Shown here: in pieces, positions 24,417 to 34,434 of the stretch
Layout of the letters: the number at the start of each line of letters is the position of its first letter
Position numbering within the stretch: the first letter of the stretch is position 1
Assembly: GCA_012970285.1 (NCBI GenBank)
Contig: JIBW01000003.1
Span: 186,001 to 250,000 of the forward strand
DNA: 64,000 bases
Source: Bacillaceae bacterium JMAK1
GTDB taxonomy: Bacteria > Bacillota > Bacilli > Bacillales > Marinococcaceae
Reading direction: 5' to 3'
The notes under the pieces: generated by a model
Seen by the model: only the letters and a program-made list of their open reading frames with translations
What the model was told of the DNA's origin: nothing
Databases searched by the model: none
Program-made: the position numbers and the translations under genes

Positions 24417-26087
24417 CTACATCCGAAAGCGGGTTAGGCTCGTTTGCATGGATTGTGCCGATTCCGTTAATACATCACTCGAAGAGGACACTTCATCGGT
24501 TGCTGCATGTTGCTCTTCTGCAACAGCAGCGACTTGTGTGGCATAGTCAGCAATGTGTTGTGCGGCAGACAACGATTTCTGTGCAACTTGTTCAAGTGAT
24601 GCCACATGAACGACGTTGTCTTGTTGTTCGTCTTCAATTTCCGTTACGTCAGTGGCTAGTAATTGGATATTGAGAAGTAACGATTGAAATTGTTCTTTCG
24701 CTTGTTCAACTTGCTGTTGACTATCTAAAATCGCAACGGTTCCTGCCTGTACCGCTTGTTTTGAAGAGGTCATTTCCGCTTGAATTTTATAGATTGTCTC
24801 TCGAATTTCAGAGGCTGCCTTCCCGGAATTTGCGGCCAGCTTATTGACCTCTTCAGCAACAACGGCAAAGCTTCTTCCTTGATGCCCAGCTCGAGCCGCT
24901 TCAATCGTTGCATTTAATGCGAGAAGGTGAGTTTGATCTGCAATTTCTGAGATCACTGATACGATTTGTTCAATCGTTTCTGAATAGCTATTTAAATTAG
25001 TGATCATCGTAGCTGTCGTTTCGTTACGTTCATGAAGAACGTGCATTTGTTTTGTTGCTCTGATCATTGTATTAGTGCCGTCCTCCGTCGCAGCTTGAAC
25101 GTCTTGTGTTAACGATTCAATGGATTGAAGTCGACGTAACGTTTCTTGAATCGTTTGATTCATTTGGGAAGCGCTGATAAGTGTGTTTTTTGCGTGCTGC
25201 TTTTGTTCATCACTGTATTCTGCCATCGAAGAAATCGATTCGGCTGTATGAGAAGCGCTTGTACTCAGCTCTTCTGAACTTGCATGTAGCTCTTCGGCTG
25301 ATGCAGCCACTGACTCAGACGAAACTTGAATGCGGGAAAATAACTCCGATAATTTTTCCTTCATATCATTGTAATGTCTGGAAAGCTGTCCAAGCTCATC
25401 TGCGGAAGAGTCATCAAGGACATTGGTGAAGTCACCTTCACCAGCAGCTTCTAATGCATGTGTGACCGCTTGGAATCGTCGCTTAATCACCCGGTTAATA
25501 AATAAGAATATTGAAAAAACTAAAATGCTGAACAAGATGAACGACACAACGAATAACAATACGTTTTGTACAGTGGCGAGTTGAATATGTTCTGTGGATT
25601 GACCGACTGCCCACATCCCGATCATTTCAGAAGTGGCATCATAAAGAGGGGAGTAGAGCAATTGGTACGTCTCACCATTAATATCATGGTCAGCAAGGTA
25701 GGTTTCTTTTGTTTGCATAAGCGTGGAAAACGCGTTATTGTCGGCTGTAAAAGACGCTGAGGTGGAGGAGGCAACCGTTTGATCTTGCGTAAATAGAAAC
25801 GCTTCACCTTCGGTTAGAGACGTAACGTGTTCAACGAAATCGTCTGCAACAGCACGGTTTCCTTTGAATAATTGATCCCCATCGAGTGACCAAGGTCCCC
25901 GGAATTGATAATCGATGACTTCAAAGCCAAGTTCAAGTTCAGAGGACAAGTTGTCGTGAACGCTAGACTGTAAATGTTTCACAGTCTGCCAGCCTGTTGC
26001 GACGGTAACTGCAATAACAAAGAAAAGCATGATTGCTGTGAATACCTTCATATAAGTACTCGTAATGCTTCTAGACCTCCAACGCAT
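24417..26087 (-). CDS. Methyl-accepting chemotaxis protein
   Basis: A 556-residue membrane chemoreceptor: transmembrane helix 1 ([16 protein letters not shown], about 17-34), an extracellular Cache-like sensor of about 145 residues, transmembrane helix 2 ([20 protein letters not shown]), a HAMP domain, then the cytoplasmic helical bundle with the hairpin tip [20 protein letters not shown]. It signals to CheA/CheW. The start at 26087 is preferred because AGGGG is about eight bases before it; the longer frame has no ribosome binding site. The ligand is unknown; adjacency to acid-catabolism genes is suggestive only. Confidence 0.88.
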   Translation of the reverse strand: MRWRSRSITSTYMKVFTAIMLFFVIAVTVATGWQTVKHLQSSVHDNLSSELELGFEVIDYQFRGPWSLDGDQLFKGNRAVADDFVEHVTSLTEGEAFLFTQDQTVASSTSASFTADNNAFSTLMQTKETYLADHDINGETYQLLYSPLYDATSEMIGMWAVGQSTEHIQLATVQNVLLFVVSFILFSILVFSIFLFINRVIKRRFQAVTHALEAAGEGDFTNVLDDSSADELGQLSRHYNDMKEKLSELFSRIQVSSESVAASAEELHASSEELSTSASHTAESISSMAEYSDEQKQHAKNTLISASQMNQTIQETLRRLQSIESLTQDVQAATEDGTNTMIRATKQMHVLHERNETTATMITNLNSYSETIEQIVSVISEIADQTHLLALNATIEAARAGHQGRSFAVVAEEVNKLAANSGKAASEIRETIYKIQAEMTSSKQAVQAGTVAILDSQQQVEQAKEQFQSLLLNIQLLATDVTEIEDEQQDNVVHVASLEQVAQKSLSAAQHIADYATQVAAVAEEQHAATDEVSSSSDVLTESAQSMQTSLTRFRM

Positions 26088-26369
26088 CGTAAGCAACCCC
26101 TGTCTACATTTAGTTACCACTACTATCGGAGTGATTCGTCGTGTCCTACAGTAAAAAAACATCGTTCGACAAAAACAGCTACAATTCGTAGTCTTAAAGT
26201 TCTATTTGGAATCTTTTAGCAATCTATTAGCATTCGCTAGAAACTACTCGTAATTGCTCATAGCATTACGCTGGTAACTTCTGTATAATATGGTATAGGG
26301 AAACCTTAGTAAGAATGGAAAAGAAATCTATAAGGTTTCTTTTAGATGAATAGACAAGGAGCGATTACT

Positions 26370-27524
26370 GTGCTAATAGCAGCGGATCTTGGAAACTCAG
26401 AAACGAAAATGTACATTAATGATCAATTTCTTAAACAACCTTCGGTCATTAAACGCTTGTTTTCTAAGCCTGAGAATTTAGAACTAGACGTTGAGAAATC
26501 AATTTTGAACTTGGATCATGAGCTCCTCGTAAACGTATCAAGCCAAGCGATTCGTCGTGATGGATTGTTTATGATCGGTGAAAGAGCAAGCCGTTCAGCA
26601 GACGTTGAGAACATGAATATTAAACTAGGAAACAAATACAAGCACGACCTACCTGTCATTATGTTGCTCGGTATGGTTGCAAGCCACGAAGTGCGAAACC
26701 AATACATGGAGCAAGGCGCCCTTCCTAACTTTTTGGAAGTGAAAGCGAAGCTCTCAACTGCAATCCCAGCAAGTGAGCATACGAACGAGAAGGCAGAAGC
26801 ATTACGTCGTCGTATTCTCGATCATGCACATCATGTAACACTTCATGTGGGTGAGCAACAAGTGAACGTTCAAGTCTCGTTTGATGATGTGAACGTTACC
26901 CAAGAAGGTATTCCAGCGCTCTACACATTACGTGCTGCGAACCATGAAATTCTAAAAGACTATGTTTCTCTTTATGACTACAACATCTCAGAAGATAAAT
27001 TGGACAAGTTGCCAAAGAAAATTGCTGAGAAGAATATCGTTCACGTTGATATCGGTGATGGGACGACAGAATTTAACTACACAGAGAAACTGAATCCAGT
27101 ACTTGATTTAAGTGACGGTCAACGTTTTGGTGTTGGTCATGCGACGCAAGAAGCTATTAACTTGCTCAAGTCTGAAGTAGGTGGCTATCTTGATCTGAAT
27201 CGTCAGCAATTCATGGACATTCACCGTGATCCTAACAACCCACTTCATAAAGACGCTGTGAACAAGCTTATGGAAGCGAAGTATACACAGTCTCGTTTAC
27301 TGCTAGAAGCGGTACAAGAGAAAGTCGTACAAACAGCGGGTCGTGTGAACTTCATCATGGTTTACGGTGGAGGAAGTATCCAATTTAAGTCGGAACTCTA
27401 TGAAGATTTAATTGAGTTCGCAGCAGATGCGAAGCTTGAAGTGATCTGGGTTCCAGATGAGTATGCAATTAATATGAATGTTGATGGTCTTCGAATATTA
27501 AACGAAAAAGTTCTTTACGCATAG
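26370..27524 (+). CDS. ParM/StbA-family actin-like ATPase
   Basis: A 384-residue protein with the actin fold motifs: phosphate 1 (LIAADLGNSETKMYIND), phosphate 2 (IVHVDIGDGTTEFNY) and an adenosine motif (FIMVYGGGSIQFKS). Relatives form filaments that segregate plasmids or move DNA. The GTG at 26370 is chosen because AAGGAG lies eight bases before it; the ATG at 26346 has no ribosome binding site. It is followed after ten bases by a small gene typical of ParR-like adaptors. Finding such a pair beside ordinary chromosomal genes suggests capture from a plasmid, or that the window is on a large replicon. Confidence 0.8.
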   Translation: MLIAADLGNSETKMYINDQFLKQPSVIKRLFSKPENLELDVEKSILNLDHELLVNVSSQAIRRDGLFMIGERASRSADVENMNIKLGNKYKHDLPVIMLLGMVASHEVRNQYMEQGALPNFLEVKAKLSTAIPASEHTNEKAEALRRRILDHAHHVTLHVGEQQVNVQVSFDDVNVTQEGIPALYTLRAANHEILKDYVSLYDYNISEDKLDKLPKKIAEKNIVHVDIGDGTTEFNYTEKLNPVLDLSDGQRFGVGHATQEAINLLKSEVGGYLDLNRQQFMDIHRDPNNPLHKDAVNKLMEAKYTQSRLLLEAVQEKVVQTAGRVNFIMVYGGGSIQFKSELYEDLIEFAADAKLEVIWVPDEYAINMNVDGLRILNEKVLYA

Positions 27525-27534
27525 GTGATGAACG

Positions 27535-27876
27535 ATGAGAAACAGCTACACGTGGAAATTAAATAAAGAAGAAAATGCCGAGAAGATTAATGAGTGGCTT
27601 GACTCCCAAAAGAACATTCGTGATTCATTGTCTTTTGCGGTTCAGTTAATGCAACAGCATTTAGGGAATGTTGACATCCGTAGTTTTGATAATGCGAATG
27701 AGTTAATGCGTTTGTTCCAAGAAGCGCAAGCAACGAAACCTGAAGAAGTTGAAGCGCCAACACCGAAGGCAACGAATCGACCTGAACAACGTCATATTCC
27801 ATCTCCATTTGCGGACGATGAAGACGACGATTGGGCAGGGTTTGTCGACAAAGGTGCATTGTTTGGTAGGAAGTAA
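27535..27876 (+). CDS. ParR-like adaptor partner of the actin-like protein
   Basis: A 113-residue protein. The first 55 residues (YTWKLNKEENAEKINEWLDS, NIRDSLSFAVQLMQQ) look like a ribbon-helix-helix DNA-binding domain, followed by an acidic, proline-rich tail ending DDWAGFVDKGALFGRK that could contact the filament. It is in an operon with the ParM-like gene, spacing ten bases. ParR-like function is inferred from position and layout. A parC-like array of direct repeats was looked for in 26163-26369 and not recognised. Confidence 0.65.
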   Translation: MRNSYTWKLNKEENAEKINEWLDSQKNIRDSLSFAVQLMQQHLGNVDIRSFDNANELMRLFQEAQATKPEEVEAPTPKATNRPEQRHIPSPFADDEDDDWAGFVDKGALFGRK

Positions 27877-27884
27877 GTAAGTGA

Positions 27885-27913
27885 GTGAGCAGGATTTACT
27901 GCTCACTTTTTTT
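27885..27913. terminator. Rho-independent terminator
   Basis: GTGAGCAG and CTGCTCAC (27885-27892 with 27899-27906) form a perfect stem followed by TTTTTTT. The stop of the convergent gene lies inside it. Confidence 0.85.
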
Positions 27914-28117
27914 CGTTTTTGTGCCGAAAGGGGTAAAGCTTGCGAAGATCATTACGACCAAGGCGAATAAAATGGAGACCATCCAGTTTTGACCGGTTGG
28001 TAGAGTCGCGTAAGCAAAGAAGGAAAACGCGAGTAGTGCGAAGAAGAGTATGATTAGGTTGCGATAGTGGATGGACCTGTTTTCCTTTTTAATAAACGGC
28101 ACACTCCTTTTGATCAT
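27896..28117 (-). CDS. Small two-helix membrane protein, unknown
   Basis: A 73-residue protein with two membrane helices (LIILFFALLAFSFFAYATL and MVSILFALVVMIFASF) and basic ends. I do not recognise a family. The ATG at 28117 has only a weak CTTCC-complement region before it. Its stop lies within the terminator stem of the ParR-like gene. Confidence 0.5.
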   Translation of the reverse strand: MIKRSVPFIKKENRSIHYRNLIILFFALLAFSFFAYATLPTGQNWMVSILFALVVMIFASFTPFGTKTKKSEQ

Positions 28118-28130
28118 TGAAGGAAGTTCA

Positions 28131-28581
28131 TTACCCGTATTGCTTTTGATGCTCGTGCTTTTTCTTTAAATAGTCTTCGTCTTCACGTACCAATTTCCAT
28201 TTCTCTTCAAAAATCGATGCTGCCTCTGCTTTTTGTTCGTCAATTGAGCGTTCATTTCGCTCGCCATTTTTGTTGTACTTCTTACCTCCAGGGTAGTTGG
28301 CATAACGTCTCGCTCGAGTGTAGCCCATTTGTAAGTATTTCCGTGCCATGTCCATGCCAACGAAATCGTCATGATCTTTATATGTTAAGTATTGATTGTA
28401 TATCTGATCTGCAGATTCTTGGGCAATGTCAGGCGTCTTGAATCGCCAATTCGGAAGGATTTCACTCTTGTATGGTTCCTACCATCAATACCCCTTGCTC
28501 ACCACGTCCAACACGGTATTGGTCAGGGTGCTTGCGGAAGTCTGTATTGTCGAAATCTACTTCATCGTAGATGTTACCCAT
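28131..28581 (-). pseudogene. DUF4385-like protein, interrupted by a one-base frameshift
   Basis: The start at 28581 has a strong site (AAAAGGAGG) and reads MGNIYDEVDFDNTDFRKHPD, then RVGRGEQGVLMV, after which the frame shifts. Removing one of the two C bases at 28478-28479 joins it to SEILPNWRFKTPDIA, then DDFVGMDMARKYLQMGYTRA, ending at 28131. The joined protein is about 150 residues and matches the DUF4385 layout end to end. Function unknown. Either a recent inactivation or a sequencing error; the intact-looking remainder favours a very recent event. Confidence 0.75.
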
Positions 28582-28661
28582 AGTGAAACCTCCTTTTAGT
28601 CAAATTGTAATACCCGTTTTGACTACTAATTAAACTTAGAATTCGATAATGAGTTAGAGAA

Positions 28662-28673
28662 TTCATAAATGGA
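28662..28673. promoter_or_regulatory. Candidate upstream activating site, imperfect TTCA-N4-TGAA dyad
   Basis: TTCATAAATGGA differs by one base from a full TTCA-N4-TGAA dyad. It lies 42 bp before the -24 box at 28715, the same distance as the dyad before 34533. A second palindrome, AGTCAAA/TTTGACT, spans 28598-28624. Confidence 0.45.
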
Positions 28674-28714
28674 TCTCTTGCTGGATGGAATATACTGATT
28701 TGTCAGTCTTGTTA

Positions 28715-28731
28715 TTGGCACTAATTTTGCA
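28715..28731 (+). promoter_or_regulatory. Sigma-54 (-24/-12) promoter, perfect match
   Basis: TTGGCACTAATTTTGCA is a full match to TTGGCAC-N5-TTGCA. It lies 27 bp before the first gene of the kinase-dehydrogenase operon. Confidence 0.8.
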
Positions 28732-28757
28732 GTAACTATTGGTGCGGAGGTGTCAAC

Positions 28758-29504
28758 GTGGAGCGATGTCGTTTATGGTTATCCAAAGAAGAGATTGACC
28801 CAGAACTACTGCAAGGAAAAACCGCGGTCATCATTGATGCATTACTTGCAACTACGACACTGATTACGATGATGGAGCGGGGAGCAAAGCATGTGTATCC
28901 AGTTGATTCAATTGAAGCTTCAGCCACCTTGCGTGAAGAACTGTTGCTAGAAGGCTCAGTCATTCGTGGCGGAGAACAAGGCGGGCGACCTGTCGATGAA
29001 TTTGACCTCGGTCATTTGCCGACGGATTACACAGAAGACGTCGTTTCAAATAAACGCATCGTCTTTCTGTCAACAAATGGAACGAAGGCCATTCAGTGGA
29101 CAGCTGCAGCTTCAAAACGTTTGTTATGTAGCTTTCGCAATGTTCACTACGTCGCAGACTATATTCGACGCAGTGACCCAGAAGAGCTTGTTATCGTTTG
29201 CTCTGGGGCAGGCAGTCATTTCTCAATGGAAGACTACTTGTGTGCGAGTCGTTTGATTGCTGAGCTGAACCTCGATGGTGTAAAGCTCGACGACGGAGCC
29301 ATTCTAGCAAGCGAAGGCAATTATTCGGATGAGCAGATCGTTTCGCTCGTTACGAAAAGCCGTGTAGGCAGATCAATGATCAATGGCAATATGCAAGATC
29401 TTCTCGATTTCGTACTCGGATTCAGAACGCAAGATGTTCTCGTTGAAGCAACGGAAGATGGGATTCTTGCGGTATTGGAGAAAGGAGAAGTCGTTCATGA
29501 GTGA
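28758..29504 (+). CDS. ComB-family phosphatase (2-phosphosulfolactate phosphatase-like)
   Basis: A 248-residue cytoplasmic protein. It begins VIIDALLATTTLITMMERGA (family start usually VVIDVLRATTTI), continues with GEQGGRPVDEFDLGHLP, then RIVFLSTNGTKAI, SFRNVHYVA, IVCSGAGSHFSMEDYLCA, which are ComB family landmarks. ComB removes phosphate from 2-phospho-3-sulfolactate in coenzyme M synthesis, which is not expected here. As the first gene of an operon with a kinase and a dehydrogenase that together work through phosphorylated acyl-CoAs, it may act on a phosphorylated hydroxy acid. GTG start behind GGAGG; overlaps the next gene by eight bases. Confidence 0.82.
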   Translation: MERCRLWLSKEEIDPELLQGKTAVIIDALLATTTLITMMERGAKHVYPVDSIEASATLREELLLEGSVIRGGEQGGRPVDEFDLGHLPTDYTEDVVSNKRIVFLSTNGTKAIQWTAAASKRLLCSFRNVHYVADYIRRSDPEELVIVCSGAGSHFSMEDYLCASRLIAELNLDGVKLDDGAILASEGNYSDEQIVSLVTKSRVGRSMINGNMQDLLDFVLGFRTQDVLVEATEDGILAVLEKGEVVHE

Positions 29505-30558
29505 ACAACGTGAAACGATCGCCGTTCGCTCTGGGGAAGAGTTAAATGAAGACGCAATCGTCTCATTTTTACGGAAGTCTTTACCGGAGTTCCCTCAAGA
29601 AGAAACACTTACCATTCGCCAGTTTCCAGCTGGAGCGTCTAACTTAACGTATTTGCTTGAAAGTGAGTCGTTTGAAGCGGTGCTGAGACGTCCTCCGTTT
29701 GGTCCGCTTCCAGCAAAAGGACATGATATGTTACGAGAGCACAACTTGCTAAAAGCGTTATCACCGAAGTTTCCTTACGCACCGAGACCACTCGTTCTCG
29801 GAGAAGGAACGGATGTGATGGACGTAACCTTCTATGTCATGGAGAGAAAACACGGCATCGTCTTAGACAGTAAAGATAGTGAGATTATTCCTTCAAGAGA
29901 AGAAGCAAAACGCGTTTCAGAACGATTTATTGATTTGCTTGCGGAGTTGCATCAAGTAGATCCTACAACTGGTGGCCTTGAGAAGTTTGGTCATCCGGAA
30001 GGCTTTACGAGAAGGCAAGTCGAAGGTTGGCTGAAGCGTTACGAGAAGGCGAAGACGGAAGACGTTCCCGGTTTTGAAGATTTACGAACGTGGATGTTGC
30101 GGGAAATACCGCCTGATGGTGAAGCAACGGTTATTCATAATGATTTCAAGTTAAATAACATGTTGTTTTCCGAAGGCTATGAGCAAGTAAACGCGGTCGT
30201 AGATTGGGAAATGGCGACCATTGGAGACCCGCTCTTTGATTTAGGAGTTGCCCTCGGTTATTGGGCTGAACCGAACGATCCACCAGGTATACGAGCTGGA
30301 TTTCAATCCGTAACGACTAACGACGGGTTTTACAATCGACGTGACCTTATTGAACGCTATGCGAAGAAAACAGGTCGTAACCTCGATCATATTCATTTTT
30401 ATCAAGTGTTTGCCCATTTCAAGCTTGCCGTGATCGTTCAACAAATTTACTATCGTTGGAAAAAAGGTCAGACTCAAGATGCTCGTTTCAAAGTTTATGG
30501 TGATATGGCAACTGAACTTATTAAGCATGCAAACTCAATTAGGGGGAGTTATTCATGA
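29497..30558 (+). CDS. Phosphotransferase (APH-fold kinase) of the ACAD10/LvaA type
   Basis: A 353-residue kinase. Seen: [14 protein letters not shown] (glycine-rich loop), [20 protein letters not shown], catalytic [13 protein letters not shown] (HxDxxxxN) and [17 protein letters not shown] (metal-binding DWE). The RRPPFGP and GHDM signatures mark the group fused to, or encoded beside, acyl-CoA dehydrogenases. LvaA of Pseudomonas and the kinase domains of ACAD10/ACAD11 phosphorylate the 4-hydroxyl of 4-hydroxyacyl-CoA. The start at 29497 follows AAAGGAG; the next gene overlaps by four bases, indicating translational coupling. Confidence 0.85.
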   Translation: MSEQRETIAVRSGEELNEDAIVSFLRKSLPEFPQEETLTIRQFPAGASNLTYLLESESFEAVLRRPPFGPLPAKGHDMLREHNLLKALSPKFPYAPRPLVLGEGTDVMDVTFYVMERKHGIVLDSKDSEIIPSREEAKRVSERFIDLLAELHQVDPTTGGLEKFGHPEGFTRRQVEGWLKRYEKAKTEDVPGFEDLRTWMLREIPPDGEATVIHNDFKLNNMLFSEGYEQVNAVVDWEMATIGDPLFDLGVALGYWAEPNDPPGIRAGFQSVTTNDGFYNRRDLIERYAKKTGRNLDHIHFYQVFAHFKLAVIVQQIYYRWKKGQTQDARFKVYGDMATELIKHANSIRGSYS

Positions 30559-31787
30559 ACTTCGAATACAGTGATAAAGTCAAACGTCTACAACGAGATG
30601 TAAGCGCATTCATAGATGAGCATGTCGTTCCGAATCAAAAAGTATTTTATGAGCAATTAAATGCCGCTCCAACACGCTGGTCAGCACCGCCAATTATGGA
30701 AGAAATGAAAGAGAAGGCAAAGTCAGAAGGATTGTGGAACTTGTTCCTTCCTGAATCCGAGCTTGGTGCAGGTCTTACAAACGTTGAATACGCACCACTT
30801 TGTGAAATCATGGGACGCACTCCGCTTGCACCAGAAGTGTTTAACTGTGCAGCTCCAGACACAGGCAATATGGAGACGATCGTTCGTTATGGAACGGATG
30901 AACATAAAGAGCGTTGGCTTAAGCCATTATTAAATGGCGAAATTCGTTCAGCGTTTGCGATGACTGAACCTGCAGTTGCGTCATCAGACGCGACAAACAT
31001 TGAAACGCACATCGTTCGTGAAGGTGATGAGTACGTGATTAACGGTCGCAAATGGTGGACATCTGGCGTGATGGACCCACGCTGTGAAATTCTCATCGTG
31101 ATGGGAAAAACCGACCCGAACGGACCGACTCACACGTCCCAATCAATGGTACTCGTTCCACGTGATACACCTGGTATTACAGTACACCGTCACCTACCGG
31201 TATTCGGTTACGACGATGCACCGCATGGTCATGGAGAAGTTGAATTTAATAATGTCCGTGTACCAGTAAGTAATGTTCTTTGGGAAGAAGGAAAAGGCTT
31301 TGCGATTGCTCAAGGTCGTCTTGGCCCTGGTCGTATTCACCACTGTATGCGTTTAATCGGGCTTGCAGAGCGGTCGCTTGAATACATGTGTGAACGTACG
31401 TATGAGCGTGCGCCGTTCGGTAAAACTCTTGCAGAACAAGGGGTTGTTGGTGAATGGATCGCAGACTCTCGTATTGAAATTGAGCAGGCACGTCTTCTTA
31501 CGCTTAAAGCGGCGCACATGATGGATACTGTCGGTAATAAAGAAGGGAAAAAAGAAATTGCGATGATTAAGGTCGTTGCACCGAACATGGCACTAAAGGT
31601 CATTGACCGTGCGATTCAAACATACGGTGGTGCAGGTGTGAGTGATGATTTCCCATTAGCAAAGGCTTGGGCGAATGCTCGTACCCTTCGTCTTGCTGAC
31701 GGTCCAGATGAAGTCCACCGCCGAGCGATTGCAAGACAAGAACTTCGTCCATATCGTCCAAAAGAAGTTGAGGTGACAAAAGCATGA
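30555..31787 (+). CDS. Acyl-CoA dehydrogenase of the ACAD10/11 (LvaC) type
   Basis: A 410-residue flavoenzyme. Seen: [74 protein letters not shown] and [20 protein letters not shown]. The [10 protein letters not shown] box is typical of the ACAD10/11 clade, whose members eliminate phosphate from 4-phosphoacyl-CoA to give the enoyl- and then 3-hydroxyacyl-CoA instead of oxidising a saturated chain. Coupled by a four-base overlap to the kinase upstream and the SDR downstream. Role as phosphate-eliminating enzyme is inferred from clade and neighbours. Confidence 0.87.
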   Translation: MNFEYSDKVKRLQRDVSAFIDEHVVPNQKVFYEQLNAAPTRWSAPPIMEEMKEKAKSEGLWNLFLPESELGAGLTNVEYAPLCEIMGRTPLAPEVFNCAAPDTGNMETIVRYGTDEHKERWLKPLLNGEIRSAFAMTEPAVASSDATNIETHIVREGDEYVINGRKWWTSGVMDPRCEILIVMGKTDPNGPTHTSQSMVLVPRDTPGITVHRHLPVFGYDDAPHGHGEVEFNNVRVPVSNVLWEEGKGFAIAQGRLGPGRIHHCMRLIGLAERSLEYMCERTYERAPFGKTLAEQGVVGEWIADSRIEIEQARLLTLKAAHMMDTVGNKEGKKEIAMIKVVAPNMALKVIDRAIQTYGGAGVSDDFPLAKAWANARTLRLADGPDEVHRRAIARQELRPYRPKEVEVTKA

Positions 31788-32563
31788 GTGTCCTTTCACT
31801 ATTCGATCTAACAGGTAAGACGGCAATTATTACTGGCGGTGGTCGTGGGCTTGGCGAAGCAATGGCAGAAGCACTATCAGAAGTCGGTGCAAATGTAGTC
31901 GTTTGCTCACGTAAAGTAGAGGCTTGTGTTGCTGTTAAAGAGAAGATTGAATCCAAAGGTGGTACGGCAATGGCGCTTGCTCTTGATGTCACAAATGAAG
32001 AGCAAGTCGAAGGCGTCGTCGAAGAAGTTCACCAAAGGTTCGGTTCAATCGATATTCTTATTAATAATAGTGGCACGTCATGGGGTGGTTATGCTCCAGA
32101 AGATATGCCGATTGATAAGTTTCGTAAAGTCGTAGATGTTAACTTAAACGGAACGTTTATAATGACACAAGCGGTTGGAAAAAAGATGATCGCAGATGGA
32201 ACGAAAGGACGAATTATTAACATCGCGTCGATCGCTGGTTTCCGAGGATCAAATCCAGATGTAATGCAAGCAATCGGTTATAACAGTTCTAAGGGCGGCA
32301 TGATTACAATGACGAAAGACTTCGCTGTAAATTGGGGGCGTTATGGCATTACAGTAAATGGCATTGCTCCAGGGTTTATCCCGACGAAGATGTCTCAAGA
32401 TGTGATCGCCCCAATCAAAGACCAAATGATTGCGAAAGTACCGCTCAAGCGATTAGGAGAAATGCAAGACATGCAAGGTGCTGCGTTGTACTTAGCATCT
32501 GATGCAGCAGCATTTATGACTGGACAAACTCTCGTCCTAGACGGTGGCGTCCTCTCTAGCTAA
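31784..32563 (+). CDS. Short-chain dehydrogenase/reductase
   Basis: A 259-residue classical SDR: cofactor loop [18 protein letters not shown] motif ([12 protein letters not shown]), catalytic serine in INIASIAGF and YNSSK (YxxxK). C-terminal [16 protein letters not shown]. In the levulinate pathway an SDR (LvaD) reduces the 4-keto acyl-CoA to the 4-hydroxy form; this enzyme could do that or oxidise the 3-hydroxyacyl product. Last gene of the operon, overlapping the dehydrogenase by four bases. Confidence 0.87.
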   Translation: MSVLSLFDLTGKTAIITGGGRGLGEAMAEALSEVGANVVVCSRKVEACVAVKEKIESKGGTAMALALDVTNEEQVEGVVEEVHQRFGSIDILINNSGTSWGGYAPEDMPIDKFRKVVDVNLNGTFIMTQAVGKKMIADGTKGRIINIASIAGFRGSNPDVMQAIGYNSSKGGMITMTKDFAVNWGRYGITVNGIAPGFIPTKMSQDVIAPIKDQMIAKVPLKRLGEMQDMQGAALYLASDAAAFMTGQTLVLDGGVLSS

Positions 32564-32576
32564 AGTGAATACACAT

Positions 32577-32630
32577 GCTCTCTTCAAAGTCTTCACGCAA
32601 CATGTGGGAACTTTGGAGGGAGCTTTTTTT
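32577..32630 (+). terminator. Rho-independent terminator of the kinase-dehydrogenase operon
   Basis: GCTCTCTTCAAAG pairs with CTTTGGAGGGAGC (one mismatch) around a 21-base loop, followed by TTTTTTT. Confidence 0.8.
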
Positions 32631-32844
32631 GATGAGGAAAATAGACAAAAAGAGAAGGGAAATTGTTACGGTAAAAGAGGGGTGCAGTTAATATATACGA
32701 AAAGTGTACGCTTTGAGTTATCTAGCACCATCTAAACAGGTGAAATGGCGTAAAGAAAGCGTTTTCCCTTCCTTTCCAATTTATGAAATGATATAATAGA
32801 TAGAAAATTGCTATTAATTTTAACGTTTAGAGGGGGTGCATGTG

Positions 32845-34434
32845 ATGGTGACAAAATCACTAGGGCATTTTCCATTTCCGTCTGCCGTTACGAATGAACA
32901 AGGCGACATCGTAGAGGCGAATAAAGAGTTTTATTCTGTTATGGATCACGCTGACACTTATATCCAAAGAGATATGCGACGGTTTTTACGCTCAAAGCAA
33001 CAGGAACGTAGTCCAGTGGTTATTCCTGGTACGTCTTATCGAATGATTGCTAGACCTTATGAAGATCAACAGGACATGCATGCACTCATTCTGTTTCGTG
33101 ACGAACAATTTCATCAAATCAATCAGATAATTGAGCACTCGTATGATGGTTTATCAGTCACGGATGCGACTGGCGTGACCGTTATGATTAATGGCGCTGT
33201 TGAGCGTTACACAGGGGTGCCAAGAGAATATTTTCTAGGTAAAAGTGCCGAACGCCTCATTACGAGAGGGTTTTTGCAAGAGTCAGTGACGGCACAAGTA
33301 ATTAAAGCACGTAAACCTGTAACCGTGTTTCAAGGCGGGACGAATGATCAACAAATAATGATGACAGGAACGCCTATATTTAGTGGGGATGAAGTAAAAC
33401 AAGTCGTCATTAACTTACGTGATATTACTGAACTCGTCTATCAATATCAAAGTTATTTACGAACGAAAGATACTGGTGATGATAGTACCGGACATGTTGA
33501 GCATCAAGACGTTGAGATGGTTCAAATTAGTTCAATGGTAAGCCGCATTGCAAATGTTGATGCCTCGGTTTTGCTAATGGGTGAGACCGGTGTGGGTAAA
33601 GACGTCATTGCTAATCAATTGTATGAAAAGAGTGATCGCAAGAACCACGGTGAATTCATTAAGGTGAACTGCGGTGCGATTCCGTTTGATTTGTTAGAAT
33701 CTGAACTGTTCGGTTATGAAGACGGAGCATTTTCAGGTGCGAAGCGGCACGGGAAACCAGGAATGTTTGAATTGGCAGATCGAGGAGTCATCTTTCTTGA
33801 TGAAGTTGGGGAGCTTCCGAGTGCTTTACAAGTGAAGTTACTTCGTGTACTCCAAGACGGTGAGATTAGGCGAATTGGTGGTACGGTTACGAAGAAAGTC
33901 GACGTACGTATTATTAGTGCAACGAACCAGAACTTACGACAGATGGTACGCGAAGCGAAATTCCGTGAAGACCTTTATTATCGATTAAATGTGTTGCCGA
34001 TCAAGATCCCACCCCTTAGAGAGCGCCCGAATGACCTTGATTATATCGCGAATCACTATTTGAACCAATACGGTGAGAAGTATCGGGTGCAAAAGAAATT
34101 CTCAGATGAATTTGTACAGTGGATGCATACGCATCAATGGCCGGGGAACATTCGAGAGCTAGCGAACTTAATTCAACGTTTAGTCATTACGGTCGCAGAA
34201 TCAATTATTGATGTCGAACATTTACCGAACGATTATCAGAATAAGTTTGATGATGAGGAATTAACGAACGAGAACCTTCTGAAGAAAGCCGCTGAGGATG
34301 CAGAGCGTAATCTATTAGAAAAGGCGATGGCAAAGTACAAAACGACGTATAACGTCGCAAAGGCGCTTAACTCTAGTCAAGCGACAGTCGCTAGAAAAGT
34401 GAAGAACTACGGAATAACCGTACAACAGCCCTGA
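32845..34434 (+). CDS. Sigma-54-dependent transcriptional activator (PAS, AAA+, HTH)
   Basis: A 529-residue bacterial enhancer-binding protein. Residues 1-90 and 95-205 look like PAS-type sensor modules (IEHSYDGLSVTDATGVTVMI). The AAA+ domain shows Walker A (GETGVGKD), the sigma-54 contact loop as GAFSGA instead of the usual GAFTGA, Walker B (GVIFLDEVGE) and WPGNIRELANL. The C-terminus is a Fis-like HTH (TTYNVAKALNSSQATVARKV). It most likely senses an acyl compound and activates the three sigma-54 promoters of the window. ATG at 32845 behind GAGGGGG; a -10-like TATAAT at 32792 suggests sigma-A expression. Confidence 0.9.
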   Translation: MVTKSLGHFPFPSAVTNEQGDIVEANKEFYSVMDHADTYIQRDMRRFLRSKQQERSPVVIPGTSYRMIARPYEDQQDMHALILFRDEQFHQINQIIEHSYDGLSVTDATGVTVMINGAVERYTGVPREYFLGKSAERLITRGFLQESVTAQVIKARKPVTVFQGGTNDQQIMMTGTPIFSGDEVKQVVINLRDITELVYQYQSYLRTKDTGDDSTGHVEHQDVEMVQISSMVSRIANVDASVLLMGETGVGKDVIANQLYEKSDRKNHGEFIKVNCGAIPFDLLESELFGYEDGAFSGAKRHGKPGMFELADRGVIFLDEVGELPSALQVKLLRVLQDGEIRRIGGTVTKKVDVRIISATNQNLRQMVREAKFREDLYYRLNVLPIKIPPLRERPNDLDYIANHYLNQYGEKYRVQKKFSDEFVQWMHTHQWPGNIRELANLIQRLVITVAESIIDVEHLPNDYQNKFDDEELTNENLLKKAAEDAERNLLEKAMAKYKTTYNVAKALNSSQATVARKVKNYGITVQQP

